64,000 bases of DNA from Pseudarthrobacter sp. PS3-L1 (GTDB taxonomy: Bacteria > Actinomycetota > Actinomycetes > Actinomycetales > Micrococcaceae): NCBI RefSeq assembly GCF_030063285.1, contig NZ_JASISU010000004.1:434001-498000 (forward strand), in the 5' to 3' direction. Position numbers and translations under genes: made by a program. Of this stretch, positions 45,612 to 55,400 are shown one piece after another (position 1 is the first letter of the stretch; each line of letters opens with the position of its first letter). The notes below the pieces were generated by a model that searched no databases, was not told where the DNA came from, and saw only the letters and a program-made list of their open reading frames with translations.

Positions 45612-45673
45612 GCGGGTAAGGACCCCTGGACACTGTCCAAAGGGCGGATTTTCTCATGGTGCATTGATCTAAA

Positions 45674-45702
45674 TAGGAATCATTCCCATTTGGCGATATA
45701 CT
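45674..45702 (+). promoter_or_regulatory. Zur/Fur-like box overlapping the zinc-transporter promoter
   Basis: The 15-mer TAGGAATCATTCCCA at 45674-45688 centres on the perfect inverted repeat GGAAT-C-ATTCC, similar in shape to 7-1-7 Fur-family operators. TATACT at 45697-45702 is a likely -10; its -35 would fall inside the box, so binding would block transcription of the znu genes. The Zur gene lies at the other end of this cluster. Confidence 0.6.
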
Positions 45703-45736
45703 GGAACCCCATTCCCGTCTGATTCGAGGTCTGCTC

Positions 45737-46717
45737 ATGCGTCTTCCCCTTGTTCCGCTATCGACTATCGCAGGGGTGGGACTTCTTCTGTCAGGATGTG
45801 CTGCGTCGGCTGATTCCGCAGGCACCACCTCCGATGGGACAGTGCAGGTTGTCACGGCCACGAACGTCTACGGTGACATCGCGAAGGCAATTGGTGGAGC
45901 CAACGTGAGCGTCACATCCATCATCACCAAGCCCAGCCAGGATCCGCATTCCTACGAGGCGACTGCCCAGGACAAGCTGGCCATCTCCAAAGCCGGGTTG
46001 ATCATCGAGAATGGCGGCGGTTACGACGTTTTCCTCGACACCATGGCTGAGGACACGAATGTCGATCCAGACTCGATCGTGAGTGCAGTGGAGGTGTCCG
46101 GACTGGAGGAAGGGGACTCCCACGAGGGCGCCAGCGGTTCAGTAGCTGACGATTCTGCCGCGGACACGGAGCACAACCACGATCACGCAGGGTTCAATGA
46201 ACATGTCTGGTACAACTTTGATGCCATGGGCAAACTTGCCGACGCTGTCGCGTTGAAGCTTGGCGGGCTGAAGCCTGATGCGGCGGCGGACTTTACCGCC
46301 AACGCGGCGACCTTCAAGGAAGGCCTCAAGGGGCTCTCAGCTGAACTCACAAACCTCTCGGAGACCTCGGCCGGCACGGCGGTGGCAATCACCGAGCCTG
46401 TGCCGCTCTACCTGCTGGAGGCTGCAGGGCTGGAGAACGGGACACCGCAGGACTACAGTTCAGCGATAGAGGAAGGCACGGACGTCTCTCCTGCTGTCCT
46501 GAAGGAAACCACTGATCTTGCCAGCTCCGGAGCGCTTGCCTTCCTGGCGTACAACACGCAGACGGAGGGTCCGCAGACCCTTGCCGTCAAGCAGGCCGCA
46601 GAACAGGCCGGTGTCCCCGTTATCGACTTCAGCGAAACCCTGCCAGATGGCAAGGACTACCTCGGCTGGATGAGTGAAAATGTCAACAGCGTCAAGACAG
46701 TCTTGGAGAACAAATAA
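45737..46717 (+). CDS. zinc/manganese ABC transporter substrate-binding lipoprotein (ZnuA-like)
   Basis: A 326-residue cluster A-I binding protein. The lipobox LLSGC is at about 18-22. TATNVYGDIAKAIGG near 40 and the metal ligands follow: DPHSYEATAQD near 70 (His), the mobile His-rich TEHNHDHAGFNEHVWYN near 145-160 (His), and later IDFSETLPDG near 298 (Asp). The short His/Asp-rich loop is typical of zinc rather than manganese binders. It is the first gene of the three-gene transporter, with ABC ATPase starting at its stop. Confidence 0.9.
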   Translation: MRLPLVPLSTIAGVGLLLSGCAASADSAGTTSDGTVQVVTATNVYGDIAKAIGGANVSVTSIITKPSQDPHSYEATAQDKLAISKAGLIIENGGGYDVFLDTMAEDTNVDPDSIVSAVEVSGLEEGDSHEGASGSVADDSAADTEHNHDHAGFNEHVWYNFDAMGKLADAVALKLGGLKPDAAADFTANAATFKEGLKGLSAELTNLSETSAGTAVAITEPVPLYLLEAAGLENGTPQDYSSAIEEGTDVSPAVLKETTDLASSGALAFLAYNTQTEGPQTLAVKQAAEQAGVPVIDFSETLPDGKDYLGWMSENVNSVKTVLENK

Positions 46718-47527
46718 GTGCAGCCAGCGGTGAGTCTTCGCGGGGCATCCCTCTCGTTCGGGGCCCGGACACTGTGGGATGATCTGGACCTCGACATCGC
46801 TCCAGGAGAGTTTTTCGCGGTCCTAGGGCCGAACGGGAGTGGAAAGACCAGCTTCCTGAAGGTCCTTTTGGGCCTGCAGGAGCTCACCACCGGGACTGCC
46901 CAGCTCGGTGGGGAGGCCGTACGGCGGGGTAGCAACAGGATTGGCTATATTCCCCAGCAGAAGTCCTTCTCGCCAGATACTCCGCTGCGTGCCCGGGACC
47001 TGGTGGCGTTAGGGGTTGATGGTCACCGCTGGGGGATCCGGCTTCATCCTCGAGCGGTGAATCGCCAGGTAGATGAACTTCTCGCCGAAGTTGGCGCCAC
47101 GGACTATGCGGATGTTCCCGTGGGCCTGCTCTCCGGTGGAGAGCAGCAACGGCTACGTGTGGCCCAGGCCCTGGCAACCACACCGGAAGTCTTGCTGTGT
47201 GATGAACCCTTGCTGTCCCTGGACCTGCATCACCAGCAGGAAGTCAGTTCCCTCATCAACGTCCAGTGTCGCGAGCGGGACAGCGCAGTTGTTTTTGTCA
47301 CCCACGAGATCAACCCCATCATGGACTATGTTGACCGTGTGCTCTACCTTGCCGGGGGTCGTTTCCGGGTGGGTACCCCTGCGGAGGTCATGACCACAGA
47401 AGTCCTGTCCGACCTGTACGGAACCAGGGTTGAAGTCATCCATGCCAACGGCAGGATTGTCGTGGTGGGGCTTCCCGACGCCGCCACCCATCAGCATCCA
47501 GAGCCCCATGCCGACGAGGTGCCCTGA
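46718..47527 (+). CDS. zinc/manganese ABC transporter ATP-binding protein
   Basis: A 269-residue ATPase. Walker A GPNGSGKTSF near 36, the Q-loop IPQQKSFSPDTPL near 75, signature [15 protein letters not shown] near 135 and Walker B VLLCDEPLLSLDL near 156. The C-terminal region ends with His-rich ATHQHPEPHADE, which may bind metal. GTG at 46718 directly follows the previous stop, and the permease ATG directly follows this one. Confidence 0.92.
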   Translation: MQPAVSLRGASLSFGARTLWDDLDLDIAPGEFFAVLGPNGSGKTSFLKVLLGLQELTTGTAQLGGEAVRRGSNRIGYIPQQKSFSPDTPLRARDLVALGVDGHRWGIRLHPRAVNRQVDELLAEVGATDYADVPVGLLSGGEQQRLRVAQALATTPEVLLCDEPLLSLDLHHQQEVSSLINVQCRERDSAVVFVTHEINPIMDYVDRVLYLAGGRFRVGTPAEVMTTEVLSDLYGTRVEVIHANGRIVVVGLPDAATHQHPEPHADEVP

Positions 47528-48418
47528 ATGAATTTCAGTGACGTATTTTCCTCGATTTTCAGCTTCGAGAACTACGGCGAGCTCCTGGCGTTGGTCCAGA
47601 ACTCCATCTGGGCCGGAGCTGTCCTGGGACTACTCGGTGGGCTGGTGGGTACTTTTGTCATGAAACGGGATCTGGCGTTCGCCGTACACGGCATTTCGGA
47701 GCTGTCTTTCGCGGGGGCGTCCTTTGCCCTGCTGATCGGTGCGGATATTGTGTTTGGCTCCCTGGTGGGCTCCGTTGCTGCAGCCTTGCTGTTGGGCCTC
47801 ATGGGGGTCCGGGCGCGAGACAAAAATTCAATCATCGGCGTGATCATGCCTTTTGGGCTGGGCCTTGGAATCCTTTTTCTTTCCCTTTACGAGGGGCGCG
47901 CAGCCAATAAGTTTGGCCTCCTGACCGGCCAGATCGTTTCCGTTGATACTGTCCAGCTGCAGGCTCTTGCGGGCACTGCCGTGGTGGTCATGGTGGCGCT
48001 TGTGGCCATCTGGCGGCCCCTGAGCTTTGGCAGTATCGATCCTGAGTTGGCGGAAGCAAGGGGCGTGCCCGTGCGCGCACTGTCCATTGCCTTCATGGTG
48101 CTGCTCGGTGTCAGCGTCGCCCTGTCCATCCAGGTGGTGGGTGCCCTGCTTGTCCTGGCGCTGCTCATTACTCCTGCGGCCGCTGCGCTTCGCGTTACCT
48201 CAGCGCCGTGGGCAGTTGTCCTCCTGAGCGTTATTTTTGCCATGACGGCAACCGTGGGCGGGATCCTGCTTGCTCTAGGTGGCCGCATTCCCATCAGCCC
48301 CTACGTGACCACGCTGTCATTCTTAATCTACGTGGTGTGCCGCATCATTGGCGGAGTTCGCAGCCGAGGCGGCAATGGGCGGATCGTTGGGGCCCATGCC
48401 ACAGCCGTGAAATCCTGA
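47528..48418 (+). CDS. zinc/manganese ABC transporter permease (ABC-3 family)
   Basis: A 296-residue membrane protein with about eight helices, including NSIWAGAVLGLLGGLVGTFVMKRDLAFAVHGISELSF near 22-58, an arrangement in which SxxxHGISE is a conserved loop of ZnuB/MntB. DPELAEARGVPVRALSIAFMVLLGVSVAL near 175 is the coupling helix region that contacts the ATPase. It ends the operon; the Zur gene converges from the other side, 38 bases beyond. Confidence 0.9.
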   Translation: MNFSDVFSSIFSFENYGELLALVQNSIWAGAVLGLLGGLVGTFVMKRDLAFAVHGISELSFAGASFALLIGADIVFGSLVGSVAAALLLGLMGVRARDKNSIIGVIMPFGLGLGILFLSLYEGRAANKFGLLTGQIVSVDTVQLQALAGTAVVVMVALVAIWRPLSFGSIDPELAEARGVPVRALSIAFMVLLGVSVALSIQVVGALLVLALLITPAAAALRVTSAPWAVVLLSVIFAMTATVGGILLALGGRIPISPYVTTLSFLIYVVCRIIGGVRSRGGNGRIVGAHATAVKS

Positions 48419-48456
48419 GCGTCGGGGCCTGAACAAAGAGGTTGGGGAGTCTCAGA

Positions 48457-48921
48457 CTAGAGATTGCCGGCGGCTCGAAGGGCAGAACACTCCGGGCAGA
48501 GCCCAAAGATTTCAACAGTGTGTGCAACCTCTGTGTATCCGTGTTCGGCGGCGATCCTCGATGCCCACGTTTCGACAGCAGGAGCCTCGACCTCAACTGC
48601 CTTCCCGCAGTTCCGGCACAGGAGGTGGTGGTGATGCCCAGTGACTGCGCAGCGCCTGTAGACGGCTTCACCGTCGCCATTTCGCAACACGTCCACCTGG
48701 CCGTCATCCGCCATGGACTGAAGAATGCGGTAGGCAGTGGCAAGTGAAACCGATGTGCCCTGGTTTTGCAGGAGCCGGTACAGTTCCTGCGTACTCACAA
48801 AATCATCGAGGCTGTCCAGCGCTGCACTGACGGCACGACGCTGCTTGGTCACCCGCTGTTCTTTTCCTGCCGGGGCAAGTTCGGTGATCGCGGAACCGTC
48901 ATTCGTCGTGCCGTGGGGCAT
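48457..48921 (-). CDS. zur: Fur-family zinc repressor (Zur-like)
   Basis: A 154-residue repressor. The winged helix is at about 15-75 (KQRRAVSAALDSLDDFVSTQELYRLLQNQG; SLATAYRILQSMADDGQVDVL), and the dimer domain has the His run TGHHHHLLCRNCGKAVEVEA with CxxC near 96, and GLCPECSALRAAG with a second CxxC near 140, making the structural zinc site. The ATG at 48921 was chosen as it precedes MPHGTTNDG, 30 residues before the first helix; an earlier in-frame start at 48987 has less support. Adjacency to the zinc transporter, with a Fur-type box at its promoter, points to Zur rather than Fur. Confidence 0.88.
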   Translation of the reverse strand: MPHGTTNDGSAITELAPAGKEQRVTKQRRAVSAALDSLDDFVSTQELYRLLQNQGTSVSLATAYRILQSMADDGQVDVLRNGDGEAVYRRCAVTGHHHHLLCRNCGKAVEVEAPAVETWASRIAAEHGYTEVAHTVEIFGLCPECSALRAAGNL

Positions 48922-49015
48922 GGACTGACCTGCTTCCTGCTGGTGGATGGCAAGGTCCAAGATTACCAGCAGCGCCTGCGTGGACACCCCATCAGAGTCG
49001 GCCTAGGCTGGTGTG

Positions 49016-49672
49016 ATGAAGCTGACGAAATTCGCCCACGCCTGTGTTCGCCTCGAGCGTGATGGAAAAGTCCTGGTTCTTGACCCGGGTACGTTTTCCG
49101 AGGCGGGCAAGGCCCTGACGGGGGCCGACGCCGTTCTCATCACGCATGAACATGCAGACCACTTGGACATCCCGGCAGTCGTGGCTGCGTTGATGGCCAA
49201 CCCTGCCCTGTTCGTGCATGCGCCAGCTGCAGTTGCAGTAAACCTGCGCAGTCAGGCGCCGGACGCTGAAGCCAGGATCATTGACGCCACCCCCGGCAGC
49301 ACATTCGAGGCGGCGGGATTCGCCGTTCGTTGTTTTGGTGGCCAGCACGCACTCATTCATCCGCAGGTTCCGCTGGTGGCCAACATTGGATATTTGGTGG
49401 ACGGCAGGCTCTACCACCCTGGCGACAGCTTTGTTGTTCCGGACGGGGTCACGGTCCAGGCCTTATTGCTTCCCATTCACGCTCCGTGGAGCAAGTCAGC
49501 GGACGTCATTGATTTCATGATCAGCGTCGGCGCTCCCAAAGCGTTCCAGATCCATGATGCGCTCCTCAGCGACGTCGGCGTCACAGTAGTGGAAAGCCAC
49601 CTCAAATCCATGGGTGCCCGCTATGGGACCGAATATACCCACCTTGCCACGGGGGACAGCGTCGAGATCTAA
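49016..49672 (+). CDS. metallo-beta-lactamase fold hydrolase
   Basis: A 218-residue cytoplasmic MBL-fold protein of the UlaG-like or L-ascorbate-6-P lactonase-related group. The metal motif THEHADHLD is at about 42-50, and later DSFVVPDG near 140 and HAPWSKSADV with His near 156 and IHDALLSDVG near 182 supply the remaining ligands. The N-terminal LTKFAHACVRLERDGKVLVLDPGTF is typical of MBL proteins acting on phosphoesters or RNA-like substrates; the real substrate is unknown. ATG 49016 (preceded by an overlapping GTG) is used. It is divergent from zur by 94 bases. Confidence 0.8.
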   Translation: MKLTKFAHACVRLERDGKVLVLDPGTFSEAGKALTGADAVLITHEHADHLDIPAVVAALMANPALFVHAPAAVAVNLRSQAPDAEARIIDATPGSTFEAAGFAVRCFGGQHALIHPQVPLVANIGYLVDGRLYHPGDSFVVPDGVTVQALLLPIHAPWSKSADVIDFMISVGAPKAFQIHDALLSDVGVTVVESHLKSMGARYGTEYTHLATGDSVEI

Positions 49673-49674
49673 GG

Positions 49675-50772
49675 TCAGCGCCAGGTACCCGTGCTGAAGA
49701 AATCCGCAATCTGGGCCTCATAGGGGAGCGGATTCAGGGATCGTTCAGACAGCCAGTCGTCGTTGTAGTAGCTGCCCTTGTATCGGTCTCCGCTGTCGCA
49801 CATGAGGGACACAATGCTGCCGCGCTGGCCCTTGCCCACCATGTCCGCAACAAGGTGCCAGACGCCCCAGAGATTGGTTCCGGTGGACGGGCCCGCGTGC
49901 AGGTTCATGAGCGTGTAGAGATGGCGCATGGCCGCAATTGAGGCAGCGTCAGGTACTTGGATCATGGTGTCGATGACCGAGGGAACAAAGCTGGGCTCCA
50001 TCCTGGGCCGGCCGATCCCTTCGATCCGTGACGGTTGCCCGGTGGCGGCCATGGACCCGCCATCGAGCCAGCCAGGATAGAAAGCTGAATTCTCCGGATC
50101 CACTACCGCCAACCGTGTGGAGTAGCAGTTGTAGCGGAGATAGCGGCCTATTGTGGCGCTTGTCCCGCCCGTGCCCGCGCCCACCACGATCCACTCGGGA
50201 ACAGGGTGTTCCTCAAGCGCCAACTGCTCAAAGATCGATTCAGCAATATTGTTGTTTCCCCGCCAGTCTGTGGCGCGCTCTGCGTAGGTGAACTGGTCCA
50301 TATAGTGGCCTCCGCTGCTGGCCGCGGCGCCTTCCGCTGCCGCGTAGACATCCGAGGCATGCTCCACCAGGAGGCAGGAACCGCCGAACTGCTCTATCAG
50401 GGCGATTTTTTCCGGGCTGGTGCTCTTGGCCATGACAGCAATGAAGGGCAGGCCCAGGAGCTGAGCGAAGTAGGCCTCAGACACAGCCGTGCTGCCGCTG
50501 GATGCCTCCACGACGGTGGTGCCCTCGTGAATCCAGCCGTTGACCAGGCCGAAGAGGAAAAGTGACCGGGCAAGGCGATGTTTAAGGCTGCCGGAACGGT
50601 GCGTCGATTCATCTTTGAGGTAGAGCTGGACCCCCCACTGTTCAGGCAGCGGAACAGAGTACAGATGGGTGTCAGCCGACCTGTTATTTTCCGCCTGGAC
50701 TGTCCTAATGGCCCGTTGGACCCACTGGCGCTGCTGACTTGTCCGGCTGCCGCCGTCGGGCTCGATGATCAC
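49675..50772 (-). CDS. PLP-dependent cysteine synthase-family enzyme, Cds1-like (cysteine desulfhydrase)
   Basis: A 365-residue fold-type II PLP enzyme. [20 protein letters not shown] near 50-70 contains the PLP Lys (SLKHR), [20 protein letters not shown] near 93 is the substrate loop, and [17 protein letters not shown] near 192 binds the PLP phosphate. This combination is characteristic of actinobacterial Cds1 (Rv3684), which releases H2S, pyruvate and ammonia from cysteine, rather than of CysK. It converges with the MBL gene by 2 bases and is divergent from the sulfurtransferase gene, 100 bases away. Cysteine-to-sulfide use is inference from family resemblance. Confidence 0.85.
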   Translation of the reverse strand: MIIEPDGGSRTSQQRQWVQRAIRTVQAENNRSADTHLYSVPLPEQWGVQLYLKDESTHRSGSLKHRLARSLFLFGLVNGWIHEGTTVVEASSGSTAVSEAYFAQLLGLPFIAVMAKSTSPEKIALIEQFGGSCLLVEHASDVYAAAEGAAASSGGHYMDQFTYAERATDWRGNNNIAESIFEQLALEEHPVPEWIVVGAGTGGTSATIGRYLRYNCYSTRLAVVDPENSAFYPGWLDGGSMAATGQPSRIEGIGRPRMEPSFVPSVIDTMIQVPDAASIAAMRHLYTLMNLHAGPSTGTNLWGVWHLVADMVGKGQRGSIVSLMCDSGDRYKGSYYNDDWLSERSLNPLPYEAQIADFFSTGTWR

Positions 50773-50872
50773 CTGGCAAGCCTACCGGCGGTGTCCTTCA
50801 TGAGCGTTGTCCAGGCCGCTAAGGTGGGAGGTGATCGGCCAGAATGGCCGCAGTGTCTCGAAGGGAATCGGC

Positions 50873-51709
50873 GTGGGACCCCTTATCAATGCACATACCC
50901 TGCAGGCTCGACTGCAGGCAGGTAAGCGCACGGTCATCCTCGATGTTCGTTGGTCCCTGGGCGATCCCCATGGCCTGGTTCATTTTAAGGCGGGCCATCT
51001 CCCCGGTGCCGTTTTTGTGGATCTTGCTGCCGATCTTGCCGGGCCGCATCAGCCATTGCAGGGCCGACACCCGCTTCCATCGGCTGGTGCCTTCCAGGAT
51101 GCCGCCCGCCGGTGGGGCATCCGCACCGGTGATCGTGTGGTCGCTTACGACGATTCAGGGAACCTGGCGGCAGCACGGCTCTGGTGGATGCTTCGTGATG
51201 CAGGTGTCCATGTGCACCTGCTCGACGGCGGACTGGCTGCCTGGCGTGCGGCCGGACTGCCGCTGGAAATGGGGACAGTGCTCGCCGAACCTGGAGATAT
51301 CCTCCTCGGCTCTGGCCTGATGCCAGTGATTGACGCCGACGCTACTGCTGGGTTTTCGATGTCGGGGATGCTGTTGGACGCCCGGGCGGGGGAGCGGTAT
51401 CGGGGTGAGGTTGAACCCCTCGATCCGCGAGCCGGGCATATCCCCGGGGCAGTCAGCGCACCGACCTCCGAGAACATTGGTCCGGATGGACTATTCCTGA
51501 GCGCCAGTGAGTTGCGTGAACGGTTTGCGGAGATGGGGATCACCGAGGAGGCTTCGGTGGCTGTCTACTGCGGTTCTGGGGTCACTGCGGCCCATCAGAT
51601 AGCAGCCCTTGAAGTGGCAGGCATCAGTGCAGCACTGTTTCCCGGTTCCTTCAGCGCCTGGTCAAGTGATCCCGAGCGTCTGGTGGCTACTGGGCCAACA
51701 CCACGGTAG
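50873..51709 (+). CDS. 3-mercaptopyruvate/thiosulfate sulfurtransferase, two rhodanese domains
   Basis: A 278-residue protein: rhodanese domain 1 about 8-130 (VILDVRWSLGDP; GHLPGAVFVDLAADL; VVAYDDSGNLAAARLWWMLRDAGVHVHLLDGG) is the inactive half with no Cys, and domain 2 about 140-270 carries the active Cys in VAVYCGSGVTAAHQI near 248. CGSGVT is the mercaptopyruvate sulfurtransferase-type loop, while thiosulfate enzymes have CRKG. GTG at 50873 with GAAGGGA seven bases upstream is preferred to an earlier TTG at 50807. It is adjacent to and divergent from the Cds1-like gene, fitting shared sulfur metabolism. Confidence 0.88.
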   Translation: MGPLINAHTLQARLQAGKRTVILDVRWSLGDPHGLVHFKAGHLPGAVFVDLAADLAGPHQPLQGRHPLPSAGAFQDAARRWGIRTGDRVVAYDDSGNLAAARLWWMLRDAGVHVHLLDGGLAAWRAAGLPLEMGTVLAEPGDILLGSGLMPVIDADATAGFSMSGMLLDARAGERYRGEVEPLDPRAGHIPGAVSAPTSENIGPDGLFLSASELRERFAEMGITEEASVAVYCGSGVTAAHQIAALEVAGISAALFPGSFSAWSSDPERLVATGPTPR

Positions 51710-51818
51710 CGTCGAAGACATGACACCCGGACGACCTTCGCCGCCGCCCCATGGGCAGCGCATTACACCCGTAAACAACCATTCTGTGGCGGACCCGGCC
51801 ATGGTGAAAGGCGAGTAC

Positions 51819-52247
51819 GTGAGCACTCTTTTCACAAAAATCCTCAACGGGGAGATCCCCGGCCGTTTTGTGTGGCGGGAAGCAGACATAGCTGCATTCC
51901 TGACAACGGGACCGCTGGCCGACGGGCACACCCTGGTGGTCCCCACAGAAGAGGTGGACAAGTGGACGGACGCCAGTCCGGAGACACTCGCACGGCTCAT
52001 ATCAGTGGCCCAGCGAATCGGCCAGGCCCAGGTGGATGTCTTTGCGGCGTCGCGTGCCGGTCTGATTATTGCCGGGTACGAGATCAATCATCTCCATGTC
52101 CATGTATGGCCGTCGATGTCCATGGCGGACTTTGATTTTGCGGCTGCTGACCAGAACCCCGATTCGGCAGTCCTGGACGCCAATGCGCAGCGGTTGCGCG
52201 CCGGACTCCGCAGGGCTGGGCATGGTGAATTTGTCCCAGCAGGCTGA
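51819..52247 (+). CDS. HIT-family nucleotide hydrolase/transferase
   Basis: A 142-residue histidine triad protein. The first strand VSTLFTKILNGEIPGRFVWRE and FLTTGPLADGHTLVVPTEEVD precede the catalytic HLHVHVWP (H-x-H-x-H-x-x) near 98-105. The GTG at 51819 has AAAGG seven bases upstream and fits family starts (MSTLF). Substrates are AMP-linked compounds such as AMP-lysine or Ap4A; the exact one is unknown. A bidirectional hairpin follows. Confidence 0.9.
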   Translation: MSTLFTKILNGEIPGRFVWREADIAAFLTTGPLADGHTLVVPTEEVDKWTDASPETLARLISVAQRIGQAQVDVFAASRAGLIIAGYEINHLHVHVWPSMSMADFDFAAADQNPDSAVLDANAQRLRAGLRRAGHGEFVPAG

Positions 52248-52311
52248 GGCACAGATGGGGTTGGGACGGAACGACACCGGGCGCAGGTTGTTGGTCCCGT
52301 TCTTTCACCCT

Positions 52312-52358
52312 GCCTGTCTGCCAACCAGCCAACCCGTTTGGTTGATTGGCAGACAGGC
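52312..52358. terminator. bidirectional terminator between HIT and hrpA
   Basis: A long inverted repeat, about 22 bp per arm with one A-C mismatch and one G-U pair, between 52312-52333 and 52337-52358. It lies 65 bases beyond the HIT stop and about 50 bases before the hrpA stop from the other strand. Confidence 0.7.
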
Positions 52359-52410
52359 TACCCGCCGGGGGGTGAACGTCGAGCTCCGCGTTTTGTGTTC
52401 TGGTGGCGGC

Positions 52411-55400
52411 TCAGCCCGGTGCCAACGCCTTGTGCAGCGCTGCCCGGATCCGCTTCTCCGACACGGAGTACGCCGTACCAAGTTCAACGGCGAAAAGACT
52501 GACCCGCAGTTCCTCGATCATCCACCTGACATCGCGCAGTCCCGTTGCTGAGCGACGGGCAGGCGGGAGTGCTGCCGTAGCGTCGTCATAGTCGTCTTCC
52601 AGACGTTGGATGATGGCCATGTTTTGCGCATCCCGCTGGACGTTGGTGGGGAGCTTTTCGAGCCGTTTTTCAATGGCCGCGAGATAACGCGGCACCTGGC
52701 TCAGCTGCCGGTATCCGGTGCGTGCCACGAATCCGGGGTAGACAAGCTGCTCCATTTGGCTTCGGATGTCGTTCACGGCACTGATCAGGGCAAGGCTGGA
52801 CGTGCCCTTGAGCGCCCGGTCAATTCTTCGGGTTGCGGAGAGGACTTTTTCGACGATGGCGGTGACGGTAAAGACGGTGTCGATGAGCTCCGCTCGGACC
52901 TGGTCGTAGAGCGCATCAAAGGAAACTTTGTCCCAAGGCAGTTCCGTGGGTGTCAGTTTGTCCACTGCAGCGAGGGAACAGTCAGCGATCAGCGCGGTGA
53001 CCAGCCCATGGGGATTCTGGCTGAATGTGAGTTTTTCGGTATTGTTCAGGTGCTCCAGGACATATCTGTCAGGTGCAGGAAGCCTCAGGGCCAAAAGACG
53101 GATGACACCAGCCCGCATGTGTTCCTGCTGTTCGCCAGGGGACTGAAACACGCGAAGCGCGACGCTTGTTCCTTCATCCACCAGGGCGGGGTGGCCCGTC
53201 ACGGTGTGGCCGGCGACCAGATTGCTTACGGACCGCTGCAGGGTTCCGAACGACCATTCGGTGAGTCCACTCTGCTCCGCAAAGCCTGCTGCCCGCAGGC
53301 TGGGTCCGCCAGCCTGCCCTGACGGCAGGGGGGCAGTGGTTGATCCGGAAGTGGTTTTTCCGGCCGGGTTTTTTCTGGCCGGATCATTGCCACCGTTGAT
53401 TCGGGAAGGCCCTGTGGTAGCGGGAGTCGCTCCGAGGGATTCCGCGATGGCGCGCCGGGTTGCCGGTGCCAGGTTTGCCTGCAGGGCGGCGAGGTCCTTT
53501 CCTTCTTCAAGGACTTTTCCGGCCGTGTCCACTACTGCGAAGCTGACCCGAAGGTGCGCGGGCACTGCCTCCCAGTTCCACGAGCCTGGTGGAACGACCT
53601 GTCCACGCAGGCGCCGCAGCGCAAGTTCTAGCGAAGGCTCTAGGGCATCGGTGCCTGGATCAAAATCGGTCTCCAGAAGGTGCACAGCCTGGCGGGCGAC
53701 ATCGGGTGCGGGCACAAAATTCTTACGGATGGCCTTGGGCAGTGACTTGATCAGGGAAGTGACAAGTTCTACCCGCTGGCCGGGAATGAGCCAGCGGAAG
53801 GCTGCGTCGTCGAGCTGGTTCAGGAAAAGAACTGGCACTTCTGCGGTGACGCCATCGGAGGGGTTGGGCGGGGATCCGGGCGCGACGGGGTGGAACTCAT
53901 AGCTCAGTGGCAGCTCGAAGCCCTTGTGCAGCCAAACCTTGGGATACGCGGCGTCGTCGAGGTCATTGGCGGTTTCGTTCAGAAGCAGGGAGGCATCAAA
54001 GTCGAGCAGGTCAGGGCGCTCCTGGCGGGTAGCTTTCCACCAGGAATCGAAGTGCCTGCCGCTGACCACGTCGGGGCTGATACGTGCATCGTAGAAGTCG
54101 AAGAGCGTTTCGTCATCAACCATGAGGTCACGCCGACGCATGCGGGCCTCAAGTTCCTCAACCTCGGTGAGCAGGCTGCGGTTGCGGTGGAAGAACTTGT
54201 GGTGGGTTTTCCAGTCACCCTCCACCAGCGCGTTTCGGATGAAGAGCTCACGGGCGAGGACGGGGTCCACCCTGGAGTAGTTGATCCTGCGCTGGGCAAT
54301 GATTGGAACGCCGTAGAGCGTGACTTTTTCGTATGCCATGACGGCTGCTTGGCGGCTGGACCAATGCGGCTCGCTGTACGTGTGCTTGACCAGCCCGGGC
54401 GCCACCTGTTCCGCCCAGACGGGATCAAACTTCGCTGCAACGCGTGCCCAGAGCCGGCTCGTTTCCACCAGTTCGGCAGCCATTACAAACGTGGGTGACT
54501 TCTTGAACAGCGCGGAACCCGGGAAGATGGCGAATCTGCTGCCCCGTGCGCCAGCGTACTCACGTTTGCGTTCATCCAGGATACCGATGTGGCTCAGGAG
54601 CCCGGAGAGCAGGCTGATATGGATGCCGTCATGGTTGCCCACCGGATCGACGCGGCGGCTGTTGTCCAAGGAGAAGCCGAGCGGCCGGGCGATCTGACGC
54701 AGTTGGGAGTAGAGGTCCTGCCACTCCCGTACCCGAAGGTAGTTGATGAACTCGTTGCGGCACAGTCTGCGGAACTGGGTGGAGGAGAGCTCTTCCTGTT
54801 TCTCCTGCAGGTAGTTCCACAAGTTCAGGAAGCCAGTGAAATCGGAGTTCTCGTCCTTGAATCGGGCGTGTTTCTCAGCGGCCTGCTGTTGCTTGCCCGC
54901 GTTGTCTCCGGTGGGGCGTTCACGGGGGTCCTGGATGGTCAAGGCCGCTGCAAGGACCATGACTTCGCGGACACAGCCGCGTTGTCCGGCTTCTACTATC
55001 ATCCGTCCAAGTCGGGGATCCACCGGCAGTTGCGCCAGCTGATGCCCGACGGCGGTCAGGCCACTGCCGGGTTTCGGTCCCCGTGGGGACCGCTCGCTGC
55101 TGCCTCTTCCACGGCCGCGGTGGGCGCCCCTGCCGCTACTCCCGCTACCCGGACGACCGCTGTCCGATGGGGCTGACGGCTCCTGCGGCTCACCGTCGTT
55201 CTCAGATGGTGCTGCCAGAGCGCCGAGTTCGCGCAGGAGGGTGACGCCATCGTTGATGGCCCGTGATTCCGGCGGCTCCACAAACGGGAACTTCTCGACG
55301 TCCTTGGGGCCGCGCGCAACACCCATGGCCGTCATCTGCAGGATGACGGCCGCCAGGTTGGTCCGCAGGATTTCCGGATCGGTAAAGGGCGGCCGGGATG

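Noticed and set aside
53204..53902. Plus-strand frame of 232 codons opposite hrpA
   Set aside because: It is a shadow of the high-GC third codon positions of hrpA.
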